This document shows positions 6,646-14,988 of a DNA stretch of 26,464 nt, piece by piece. Under the pieces are notes generated by a model, which made no database searches, was not told the DNA's origin, and saw nothing but the letters and a program-made list of their open reading frames with translations. Every line of letters starts with the position of its first letter. Position 1 is the stretch's first letter. The stretch lies in contig JAZROQ010000021.1 of NCBI GenBank assembly GCA_045648765.1, positions 1-26,464 on the forward strand. The letters run 5' to 3'. Origin of the DNA: RGIG3009 sp045648765 (GTDB taxonomy: Bacteria; Bacillota; Clostridia; Oscillospirales; Acutalibacteraceae). The position numbers and the translations under genes are program-made.

Positions 6646-8013
6646 TTATTTTCCGACACAAAAGCGCGCAAAAATACCATCGACTACCGCTTGAGTGACA
6701 CGCTCCCCTGTCAGTTCCAACAACTGTGAAAGCGCATCATCAATGTTTACGCTAACCGCATCCAATGTCATGCCGCTTTGTAACGCTTCTTCGGCGCCGC
6801 GCAAAGCCTCTTTGGCACGGCAAACACACAGCCGTTGCCGTTCTGTTGCCAAAACAGGCTCCGACTCGTTCAAGCGGTGAATCCCTGTGACCGTTTGAAT
6901 GGCTTCGGTCAAGGCTTCCAAGCCGCTCCCCTGCTCGGCACTAATATTTACAATATGTTTAAATTTGTTGCAAATATACTCTTGGTTTATTTTTTGTTCC
7001 AAATCTTGTTTGTTGATAACCGCAATGGTGGTTTCGCACGGCAGTTGCGCTATCAACTCCTCATCATCCGCAGAAAGGGGGAGGGAACCATCAAAAACTG
7101 CCAACACCAATGCAGCATTTTCAAGTTGACGCCGAGAACGCTCGACGCCGATGGCTTCGACCGTATCGTCGGTGCGGTGAATACCCGCCGTATCCGAAAG
7201 GCGCAAAAACAGTTCGCCCACGCGCACAGTTTCTTGCACCACGTCGCGCGTGGTACCCGCAATGGGGGTGACAATGCTGCGTTCGCAACCGGACAACAAG
7301 TTCATAAGGGTAGATTTTCCCACATTGGGGCTACCCACAATCGCGGTATCCACACCTTCGCGCAGTAATTTCCCCGCATCATAGTTGGAAAGTAGGGAAG
7401 AGAGGGTTTCTTGCGCTTCGGACAACGTATTTTCCAACACTTGGGTATCCAATTCGGGAATATCGTCGTCGGGATAATCCACAAACGCCGAAAATTGCGC
7501 TTGCAAACCGATTAACGTTTCTTTTAAGCCTTCCAACCGTCGAAAAACCGCGCCTTCGCGGACTTCCAACGCGGCTTTTGCCGCCAAACGACCGTTTGCG
7601 GCAATCAAATCCATAACCGCTTCGGCTTGGGTTAAATCCACCTTGCCGTTTAAGAACGCGCGGCGCGTAAATTCGCCTGCTTCGGCCGGTTCGGCACCTT
7701 CATTTAACAAAGCGCGCAACGCGCGTTGCAACAAGTAAAGTCCACCGTGGCACGAAAGTTCCACCACGTCTTCACCGGTATAACTGTGCGGTGCACGGAA
7801 AACCGTTGCCACACATTCGTCAAACACACCGTTTTCATCTTTGACATGCCCATAGACAGCACGATACCCCGAAAGCGAATCGAGCGTTCGTCCCGCCACA
7901 GCAGGGGAGAAGACCTTGTCGGCAATTGCCGTGGCGCCTTTTCCCGAAAGGCGGATAATACCGATTCCCGCAGGGGCCGCCGCCGTTGCAATTGCCGCAA
8001 TTACTGTCGCCAT
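6646..8013 (-). CDS. mnmE: tRNA uridine-5-carboxymethylaminomethyl modification GTPase MnmE
   Basis: With MnmG, builds the (carboxymethyl)aminomethyl group at wobble uridine 34 of several tRNAs. The 455 residues are standard. The N-terminal folate-binding dimerisation domain begins IAAIATAAAPAGIGIIRLSG. The inserted G domain shows GSPNVGKST (227-235), TTRD (254-257), DTAG (274-277) and NKQD (334-337). The C-terminus ends FARFCVGK, with the conserved cysteine at 452. The ATG lies only 4 bp after the gyrA stop, so it is almost certainly translated from the gyrase transcript. This position is unusual: mnmE normally lies between jag and mnmG, and here mnmG is about 15 kb away on the other side of the origin. 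Confidence 0.97.
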   Translation of the reverse strand: MATVIAAIATAAAPAGIGIIRLSGKGATAIADKVFSPAVAGRTLDSLSGYRAVYGHVKDENGVFDECVATVFRAPHSYTGEDVVELSCHGGLYLLQRALRALLNEGAEPAEAGEFTRRAFLNGKVDLTQAEAVMDLIAANGRLAAKAALEVREGAVFRRLEGLKETLIGLQAQFSAFVDYPDDDIPELDTQVLENTLSEAQETLSSLLSNYDAGKLLREGVDTAIVGSPNVGKSTLMNLLSGCERSIVTPIAGTTRDVVQETVRVGELFLRLSDTAGIHRTDDTVEAIGVERSRRQLENAALVLAVFDGSLPLSADDEELIAQLPCETTIAVINKQDLEQKINQEYICNKFKHIVNISAEQGSGLEALTEAIQTVTGIHRLNESEPVLATERQRLCVCRAKEALRGAEEALQSGMTLDAVSVNIDDALSQLLELTGERVTQAVVDGIFARFCVGK

Positions 8014-8017
8014 ACGC

Positions 8018-10516
8018 TTATTCTTCCACCGTTTCGACAGGTTGTGTTGTTTCGGCAGGTTGTTCCGTTTCTTCGGCTACTTCTTCCTCGTCTTCGTGCG
8101 GTACTTGCGCGAGCGACACAATGCGAGAACCTTCTTCTACCCGCATTACACGAACACCCTTGGAAGGACGACGGCACAAACGAATTTCACCAACAGGCAA
8201 ACGAATAATAATACCGTTAGAGGAGATCAAAATGATGTCGTCATCGGTATTCACCATACGAATAGCCGCTACGTTGCCATATTCTTCGGTGTGGTAGTTG
8301 GTAAGACCTTTACCACCACGAGATTGAATACGGTAATCGCTAAATTCACTCAAACGACCGTAACCGGTTTCGGTAACGGTTAACAACAAACTGTTTTCAT
8401 CGCGAACAGCCATACCGACAACTTCATCATCCTCTGCCAAGGTGATAGCTTTCACACCGCGAGCCGTTCTGCCCACCACGCGAGCATCGTTTTCGTCAAA
8501 GCAGATAGCCATGCCGTTGCGGGTACCCACCAACAGTTGTTGATAGCCGTCGGTCACGTGCACCCACGCGAGTTCGTCACCCTCGTCCAAGTCAACGGCA
8601 ATCAGACCGCTCTTGCGGGCGTTAGCATAGGCATCGAGGCGCGTACGTTTGATAACACCACGACGAGTAACCATGCACAGATATTTATCACTTTCAAATT
8701 CCGTCACACGAATCATGGCGGTGACTTTTTCGTTTTCTGTCAGCGGTAACAGGTTAACAATGTTCATACCGCGCGAAGTACGGCTTCCTTCCGGCACTTC
8801 GTAGCACTTCAGGCGGTACACACGTCCCGCCGAGGTAAAGAACATAACAATATCGTGGCTCGAACAAAGGAACATGGTTTCGGTGAAATCTTCTTCACGC
8901 GTTGCCATGCCTTTGATGCCGCGGCCGCCGCGACGTTGTGTTTTATACACTTCGAGCGGTTGGCGTTTGATATAACCGAGTTGCGACATAGTAAGCACGC
9001 AATCTTCGACCGGAATCAAATCTTCGATATCCACTTCACCCGATACGAGTGAAATTTCGGTACGGCGGTCATCTCCGTACTTGTCACGCATTTTGATGCA
9101 TTCTTCTTTAACGATATCTTTAATTTTTTGTTCATCTGCCAAAATGCCTTCCAATTCGGCAATTTTTGCGCGCAATGCTGCCAATTCGTCTTCGATTTTT
9201 TGACGTTCCAAACCGGAAAGTTGTCCCAAACGCATTTGCACAATGGCAGTAGCTTGTACTTCGTCAAATCCAAAACGCTCCATCAAATTGGTTTTGGCGG
9301 TAGCTTGGTCGGCAGAATGACGAATAATATTGATAACTTCGTCAATAAAATCCACTGCCACTTTAAGAGCTTCGACAATATGTGCGCGTTCTTTGGCTTT
9401 ACGCAAATCAAACAACGTGCGGCGTGTAATAACCTCACATTGGAATTTGATGTATTCTTCAAGCATTTCTTTGAGCGTTAACACGCGCGGAACGCCGTTT
9501 ACCAAGGAAAGCATGATAGCGCCAAACGTGGTTTGCATTTGGGTATACGCAAACAATTGGTTAAGCACCACTTGCGGATTAGCATCGCGTTTGAGTTCAA
9601 TCACAATGCGCAAACCTTCGCGGTCGGAATGGTCGACCACGTCGCTGATACCTTCTATACGTTTGTCGTCGGCAAGTTCAATGATAGATTTTACCAAATT
9701 GAGCTTGTTGACTTGATACGGAATTTCCGTAACCACAATTTGAAAACGATTGTTGTGTTCTTCAATTTCAGTTTTGGCACGAACAATAATTCTGCCGCGA
9801 CCGGTAGCATAAGCCGCACGAATACCCGAATATCCCATAATAACACCACCGGTGGGGAAATCGGGGCCTTTAATGCATTCCATAATGTCGGCAAGACCGG
9901 CATCCGGATTATCAAGCAACAAACAGATGCCGTCAATCACTTCGCGCAGGTTGTGCGGCGGAATGTTGGTTGCCATACCAACGGCAATACCCACCGACCC
10001 GTTTACAAGCAAGTTGGGGAAACGAGAGGGGAGAACCACCGGCTCTTGCAAACGATCATCGTAGTTGGGAGCAAAGTCAACGGTTTCTTTTTCGATATCC
10101 GCCAACATGTCGAGCGACATTTTGGTCATACGAGATTCCGTATAACGATAAGCAGCAGCCGGGTGACCATCGATTGAACCGAAGTTTCCGTGACCGTCTA
10201 TGAGCGGATAACGCAACGAGAAATCTTGCGCCATACGGACCATGGCATCGTAGACCGAAGCGTCGCCGTGCGGGTGGTAACTACCCAACACCGCGCCAAC
10301 GGTATCCGCACACTTACGGTGCGGTTTATCGGGCGTTAAGTTGCGCTCGTGCATCGTATACAAAATGCGACGATGCACCGGTTTTAAACCGTCACGTACA
10401 TCCGGCAAAGCACGCGCAATAATGACCGACATGGAATATGCAAGGAAACTTTGTTTCATTTCCTTTTCCAAATCCACGTCAAACAATTTGTTTTGTACCG
10501 TCATTTGCTCATCCAT
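8018..10516 (-). CDS. gyrA: DNA gyrase subunit A
   Basis: Breakage-reunion subunit of the GyrA2B2 enzyme that introduces negative supercoils. The 832 residues include the winged-helix and tower domains, the catalytic tyrosine Y125 in AAYRYTESR, and the GyrA box QRRGGRG (527-533), which separates it from ParC. The beta-pinwheel domain follows and ends in an acidic tail rich in E. In the quinolone region the sequence is HPHGDASVYD (81-90). A86 lies at the position of E. coli S83, while D90 corresponds to D87. The start ATG has AAGGAG 9 bases upstream. It lies 30 bp downstream of two membrane-protein genes that separate it from gyrB. Confidence 0.98.
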   Translation of the reverse strand: MDEQMTVQNKLFDVDLEKEMKQSFLAYSMSVIIARALPDVRDGLKPVHRRILYTMHERNLTPDKPHRKCADTVGAVLGSYHPHGDASVYDAMVRMAQDFSLRYPLIDGHGNFGSIDGHPAAAYRYTESRMTKMSLDMLADIEKETVDFAPNYDDRLQEPVVLPSRFPNLLVNGSVGIAVGMATNIPPHNLREVIDGICLLLDNPDAGLADIMECIKGPDFPTGGVIMGYSGIRAAYATGRGRIIVRAKTEIEEHNNRFQIVVTEIPYQVNKLNLVKSIIELADDKRIEGISDVVDHSDREGLRIVIELKRDANPQVVLNQLFAYTQMQTTFGAIMLSLVNGVPRVLTLKEMLEEYIKFQCEVITRRTLFDLRKAKERAHIVEALKVAVDFIDEVINIIRHSADQATAKTNLMERFGFDEVQATAIVQMRLGQLSGLERQKIEDELAALRAKIAELEGILADEQKIKDIVKEECIKMRDKYGDDRRTEISLVSGEVDIEDLIPVEDCVLTMSQLGYIKRQPLEVYKTQRRGGRGIKGMATREEDFTETMFLCSSHDIVMFFTSAGRVYRLKCYEVPEGSRTSRGMNIVNLLPLTENEKVTAMIRVTEFESDKYLCMVTRRGVIKRTRLDAYANARKSGLIAVDLDEGDELAWVHVTDGYQQLLVGTRNGMAICFDENDARVVGRTARGVKAITLAEDDEVVGMAVRDENSLLLTVTETGYGRLSEFSDYRIQSRGGKGLTNYHTEEYGNVAAIRMVNTDDDIILISSNGIIIRLPVGEIRLCRRPSKGVRVMRVEEGSRIVSLAQVPHEDEEEVAEETEQPAETTQPVETVEE

Positions 10517-10546
10517 TGATAACTTCTCCTTTTCGTTCTGCGATTT

Positions 10547-11620
10547 TTATTCCGCAGAGGCGTCGTTCAACCACAATGTTTTTAAAAGTTCCGGTCGGTC
10601 AACTGCCGACAACGGAATACGTAAGCGTTCGCCGCTTGTATAACGAACAAGAATGTCTTGCTTTGTAAAATAAACTTTCAAGCGTTGTTTTATGGTAAAT
10701 TCCGTAATGCCGTTGCAAAGAACTGCCAAGCCTTCTTTGGTGAAGGCTATTTGCAAATCCGGCCAATCGGCAATACCGGATAATTTTTTGTCAAGTGAAA
10801 GGGAAATCCACAACCCAACACCGCCAAACAAAACCGCAAAAATGATTAAATCCAACAAAAACCACGGTGTCAGGTGCAACGACACGGCAGGCAACACTGA
10901 AAAAAGCACCATCATTGGCAGTAAAAGCGCTTTCAGCTGCTTTGTTTTTTGGAATGGTTGTTCAAAAACGGGCACGGTTGCCCTTGCCAGCACCGTATCA
11001 AAATTAAAAAAACGCGGAATCGGCAACGCTTCGGTAAGTCGCGGTATTGCCGTTGCTTTGACGTGATGATTGCGCGGTGCAATCGCCGTTTGTAAATGTG
11101 TTCGAATGCAATGTAAATCAAACGCTGTCAAATCAGCGCTGCGCAAAAAAAGCAAAGCGGTTTTGGTTTGCAAAGCAAAACCGTTGGCACTTTCGGTACA
11201 CATAAGCACATCCGAAAACCAAATCGTGTCGCTTCCGCGCAAAGTGGTGGAAACCACGCGATCATCGTAAAAAGCAAAGGTACAGCCGCTTTCTACCGCT
11301 TTTCTATCCGCCATACGGTCAGAAAAGAGCGCCAATATCCATCGATTTTGATGTTTTCGAAACCGTGAAAGCCCCACCACACAAAGACAACTGCAAGCAG
11401 TAATAACCGCAACCACCACACCGCGCAAATTCCACGGTGTTTCTTGCAATTGTTCCACTGTGCTAAAAAGGAAAACACCCAATAAAAGCAGCACGACACA
11501 CCAAAGAAAGATGTACGCCGAACCGTTTAGTTGCCGCAGCCAAAAAGCGGCTTCTTGCGGTTGCAAAAAACGCCCAGCCACAAAAATACGTAACGTGTCC
11601 TCTTTTTGCGGTTGCTGCAT
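10547..11620 (-). CDS. Membrane protein with two helix-pair/YcxB-like units (second of a pair)
   Basis: A 357-residue protein with four predicted membrane helices in two hairpins (about 35-53, 66-84; 229-248, 252-272). Each hairpin is followed by a soluble segment. Segment one (about 112-180) has the pattern FYDDRVVST... IWFSDVLMCTES, and segment two (about 286-350) has IAFTKEGLAV... LRIPLSAVDR. This resembles the YcxB-like C-terminal domain (a beta-rich domain after two helices, with 'w.di..v' and a closing helix), though that assignment is by eye. No catalytic motif is visible. The overall plan matches the gene immediately upstream, 21 bp away, so the two look like diverged paralogues. A ribosome site (AAAGGAT) precedes the ATG. 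Function unknown; it is probably co-transcribed with gyrB and gyrA. Confidence 0.72.
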   Translation of the reverse strand: MQQPQKEDTLRIFVAGRFLQPQEAAFWLRQLNGSAYIFLWCVVLLLLGVFLFSTVEQLQETPWNLRGVVVAVITACSCLCVVGLSRFRKHQNRWILALFSDRMADRKAVESGCTFAFYDDRVVSTTLRGSDTIWFSDVLMCTESANGFALQTKTALLFLRSADLTAFDLHCIRTHLQTAIAPRNHHVKATAIPRLTEALPIPRFFNFDTVLARATVPVFEQPFQKTKQLKALLLPMMVLFSVLPAVSLHLTPWFLLDLIIFAVLFGGVGLWISLSLDKKLSGIADWPDLQIAFTKEGLAVLCNGITEFTIKQRLKVYFTKQDILVRYTSGERLRIPLSAVDRPELLKTLWLNDASAE

Positions 11621-11641
11621 AAGCGTTATCCTTTCAAAAAT

Positions 11642-12727
11642 TTAGTAAAGCTGTGCGTCTACCAAACGACGAAATTCGTCCATTTGTTCAATACACCGCT
11701 TGGGTATCATCAGTTGTCTGTCTTTTTCGCAGTAGAAATCTACCGTTTTTGGTCCTTCTACAGCACGGGTAATGGATGTCCACGGCAAAACCAGTGGTTT
11801 TTCACCTTTACCAAACAAGCGCAACCCTCGATTGGTAATCTCTAACCGCAAAGATTGGCTGCTTTCTTCTTTTTGTGCTATCGCACGGTGTGCTTTGTGC
11901 CAACCCGAAATCAAAGAGCCCAACAAAAACACCAGCAATACCAACAAAAACACAGCCAAAGGCTGCAAAGCAAAAACAAAATATCCCACCGCCGCTGCCA
12001 TGGTAGACAACAAACATTTGTTAGAAAGTGTTCTGCCAAATTGCGTTAACACCAAATTGATGGTCATGGAAACCAGTTCTTTTTCGGTGTAGTCAAAAGA
12101 AATATTCAACAAAGTTTCTTCTTCCGGTGCAGAATTTACCGTTGCCGGCACGTTTGCAGCCAGTAACCGTTGCAGCAAAAATCGCCGCATTGGCGGAATT
12201 TGTTTTGTCACTGTTTGGCGAATAAATTCTGCCGTTTCTTCGGTTAAAAACCGTGAGGGAAGAACAATCGAATGACCGTCTGCACCGCAAAAAATCATCA
12301 TATCCGCCGCTTCCACAAACGCGTGACACGTGTGATAGGGAATAAAAGCGGTAGCAGAAGCCGTTTGCTTGCGAACACCGTCGCCGTCTATCGTAACGGT
12401 TCCCTCAAAAGAATATCCGGTATACACCGTGGCGTTATACGCCGTTTTATAGCGGTATCGCAATTGGTGGGGAAGTGTGAACATAATCCACAATTCCGAA
12501 ACAAACATTAAGATAAGCAACGTAAACAACGGCCAATCGGGTGTGCCGGTTTGTTTGTAAATCGTGACAGCCGAAAGTATGCACAACGCCATCATAAACC
12601 ACGAAAAAAACCGACTGCGTCCAATGCGTTTTCCGTTTGTTTTTTGCGATAAAAGTTCTTGTGAGCGCACGTATTCTTCCTGGCTTAAATCCACAGAAAA
12701 GCGCATTTGCTCCATTTGGTTGTCCAT
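11642..12727 (-). CDS. Membrane protein with two helix-pair/YcxB-like units (first of a pair)
   Basis: A 361-residue protein built as two similar halves. In each, an amphipathic start (LSQEEYVRSQELL; FDYTEKELVSMTI) leads into two membrane helices (about 40-56 and 66-84; 238-254 and 256-274), then a soluble domain (about 105-172; 290-360). The C-terminal domain ('LEITNRGLRLF... PLVLPWTSITRAVE... MIPKRCIEQMDEF') is a good match to the YcxB-like family pattern as I know it. The first half repeats the pattern (VTIDGDGVRK... FIPYHTCHAFVEA... VLPSRFLTEE). The ATG follows gyrB by 9 bp, and the AAGGAT ribosome site overlaps the gyrB stop codon, so translation is probably coupled to gyrB. Molecular function unknown. 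Confidence 0.75.
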   Translation of the reverse strand: MDNQMEQMRFSVDLSQEEYVRSQELLSQKTNGKRIGRSRFFSWFMMALCILSAVTIYKQTGTPDWPLFTLLILMFVSELWIMFTLPHQLRYRYKTAYNATVYTGYSFEGTVTIDGDGVRKQTASATAFIPYHTCHAFVEAADMMIFCGADGHSIVLPSRFLTEETAEFIRQTVTKQIPPMRRFLLQRLLAANVPATVNSAPEEETLLNISFDYTEKELVSMTINLVLTQFGRTLSNKCLLSTMAAAVGYFVFALQPLAVFLLVLLVFLLGSLISGWHKAHRAIAQKEESSQSLRLEITNRGLRLFGKGEKPLVLPWTSITRAVEGPKTVDFYCEKDRQLMIPKRCIEQMDEFRRLVDAQLY

Positions 12728-12736
12728 AAAAAATCC

Positions 12737-14674
12737 TTAAATATCTAAATTTGAAGCGAATTTGGCGTTACGTTCAATAAAGTCACGGCGGGGTTCCACT
12801 TTATCGCCCATGAGAATAGAGAACGTTTCGTCAGCCGCCGCCGCATCCGACAATTCCACGCGCAACATAGTGCGGAATGCCGGGTCCATGGTGGTTTCCC
12901 ACAATTGATCGGGGTCCATTTCACCAAGACCTTTGTAGCGTTGAATATCCGCGTTGCCGCCAAGTTCGGCAATATAGGTATCGCGTTCTTCATCCGAAAA
13001 AGCATAGCGCACTTGTTTGCCTTTGGAAACTTTAAACAGCGGCGGTTGCGCAATGTATACGTGACCTTCTTCAATCAGCGGCCGCATATAACGGAAGAAG
13101 AACGTTAACAACAACGTACGAATATGCGAACCGTCAACGTCAGCATCCGCCATAATAATAACTTTGCCGTAACGCAGTTTCGACAAATCAAAATCGTCGC
13201 CGATACCGCAACCGAGCGCCAAAATAATCGGAATTAATTTTTCGTTACCGTAAACTTTATCCAAACGCGCTTTTTCCACGTTGAGCATTTTACCCCACAT
13301 AGACAAAATCGCTTGGAAATTTCGGTCACGCCCTTGAATGGCGGAGCCGCCTGCAGAGTCACCCTCTACGATATACAGTTCGGTACGCTCAGCATCTTTC
13401 CAAATACAGTCTGCCAGTTTTTCCGGCATACGTGTCGCAGCAAGACCGCTCTTTTTACGGGCAAGTTCGCGGGCTTTTTGTGCCGCTTCTCTGACGCGGG
13501 CAGCATTGATAGATTTTTCCAAAATTGCTTTGCCCACACCGGGATTTTCTTCTAAATACGGTGCCAATTTTTCGTTGAGTAATTGCGTAACCAAAGTACC
13601 CATTGAGGTGTTTCCGAGCTTTGCTTTGGTTTGACCTTCAAACTGGGCTTCTTTTAACTTCACACTGATAACTGCCGTTAAACCTTCGCGCACGTCATCG
13701 CCTTTTAAGTTAGAGTCGGCTTCTTTTAACAAGTTGTGGCGACGAGCATAGTCGTTCAAAATACGTGTAATGCCGTTTTTAAATGAGTTTTCATGTGTAC
13801 CACCGTCTACCGTGTGAATATTATTGGCAAACGAAATGATATTTTCATTGTAGCTGTCGTTATATTGCAAGGCTACTTCTGCCGTAGAATCGCCGTCCGC
13901 AAGTGAAATATGAATCACGTTATCGTGCAACACTTGATAACCGCGAGTTTTATTCATAAAATCGACAAACGAAGAAATACCGCCTTCATAGCAATATTCT
14001 TGCGAAACCACATTTTCCTCGTCACGCATATCGGTAAGCGTAATTTTAAGTCCCGCATTTAAGAAAGCTTGCTCACGCAAACGTTTTTGCAAAACTTCAA
14101 ACTCATATTCCGTGGTTTCTGTGAAAATTTCGGCATCTGCTTTAAAGCGAATAAGCGTACCATCGTTTTCCGAAGTACCGGTAACCGTTAAATCGGTTAC
14201 CGCAGCACCACGTTCAAAACGTTGTGAAAATACTTTTCCTTCGCGGGAAATTTCCACTTCCAGCCATTCGGACAACGCGTTAACTACCGAAGAACCAACA
14301 CCGTGCAAACCGCCCGATACTTTGTAACCGCTGCCACCGAATTTACCACCGGCGTGCAATACCGTAAGTACCACTGTTACGGTGGGCAAACCCAGTTTTT
14401 CGTTAATACCAACCGGAATACCACGTCCGTTATCGCGCACGGAAATAACGTTACCCGGTAAAATATCTACTTCAATGTGGGTACAAAAACCGGCTAACGC
14501 TTCGTCGATAGAGTTATCCACGATTTCATAGACCAAGTGGTGCAAACCACGCGGTCCGGTGGAACCGATATACATACCCGGACGCTTTCTGACAGCTTCC
14601 AGGCCTTCAAGAACTTGTATCTGGCTCTCGTCGTATACTTCGTTTTCTAAGTTTTGATTGGTTTCGGTACTCAT
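12737..14674 (-). CDS. gyrB: DNA gyrase subunit B
   Basis: ATPase subunit of gyrase. The 645 residues include the GHKL ATPase with E50 and IVDNSIDEA (51-59), DNGRGIPVG (81-89), and GGLHGVGSSVVNALS (121-135). The TOPRIM domain has EGDSAGGSA (437-445) and DADVDGSHI (510-518), and the tail has QRYKGLGEM. The length without a large insertion fits Gram-positive GyrB. In the TOPRIM domain the usual GGSAKxGR reads GGSAIQGR (I446). The LPL(K/R)GK segment reads LSMWGK (457-462), putting W460 where E. coli has K447. The start ATG has a GAGAGG ribosome site. It is followed at 9 bp by the paired membrane proteins instead of gyrA. Confidence 0.97.
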   Translation of the reverse strand: MSTETNQNLENEVYDESQIQVLEGLEAVRKRPGMYIGSTGPRGLHHLVYEIVDNSIDEALAGFCTHIEVDILPGNVISVRDNGRGIPVGINEKLGLPTVTVVLTVLHAGGKFGGSGYKVSGGLHGVGSSVVNALSEWLEVEISREGKVFSQRFERGAAVTDLTVTGTSENDGTLIRFKADAEIFTETTEYEFEVLQKRLREQAFLNAGLKITLTDMRDEENVVSQEYCYEGGISSFVDFMNKTRGYQVLHDNVIHISLADGDSTAEVALQYNDSYNENIISFANNIHTVDGGTHENSFKNGITRILNDYARRHNLLKEADSNLKGDDVREGLTAVISVKLKEAQFEGQTKAKLGNTSMGTLVTQLLNEKLAPYLEENPGVGKAILEKSINAARVREAAQKARELARKKSGLAATRMPEKLADCIWKDAERTELYIVEGDSAGGSAIQGRDRNFQAILSMWGKMLNVEKARLDKVYGNEKLIPIILALGCGIGDDFDLSKLRYGKVIIMADADVDGSHIRTLLLTFFFRYMRPLIEEGHVYIAQPPLFKVSKGKQVRYAFSDEERDTYIAELGGNADIQRYKGLGEMDPDQLWETTMDPAFRTMLRVELSDAAAADETFSILMGDKVEPRRDFIERNAKFASNLDI

Positions 14675-14693
14675 TTAAAAAACAACCTCTCAT

Positions 14694-14960
14694 TCACTCA
14701 AATTGATAAGACATTTCAGCGCGTTTTAATAACGTTGCGCAGGAAATTTGTGAAATATATACCGTTTGCATTCCTTTTTTATCTATGCAAACAACAAAAC
14801 TTTTTGGCAGATCATCTCCGACTGTTATGACTGCCCCTTTTTTTTGAGCATCGTTCAAAAAAGATCGCGTATTTTTGGAAATCGTGGTGTTTTCCATATC
14901 AAAAATACCCACCACTTCACAAAGAGGAACCACCGTTTCCTGTCCAATATGTAAATACAC
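14694..14960 (-). CDS. remB: RemB/YaaB-like DUF370 regulatory protein
   Basis: A small 88-residue protein of the DUF370/RemA-like family. In B. subtilis, RemA and RemB affect extracellular-matrix and osmoprotection genes by binding DNA. Family features are the start YLHIGQETVVPLCEVVGIFDME and the middle KGMQTVYISQISCATLLKR. The GTG start is chosen because GGAG lies 9 bases upstream and the sequence then begins exactly as the family does. It lies 28 bp after recF and 19 bp before gyrB, the same place as yaaB in B. subtilis, so it belongs to the recF-gyrB operon. Confidence 0.9.
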   Translation of the reverse strand: MYLHIGQETVVPLCEVVGIFDMENTTISKNTRSFLNDAQKKGAVITVGDDLPKSFVVCIDKKGMQTVYISQISCATLLKRAEMSYQFE

Positions 14961-14988
14961 AAAGATTCTCTCCTTTTTTCCACATTTT

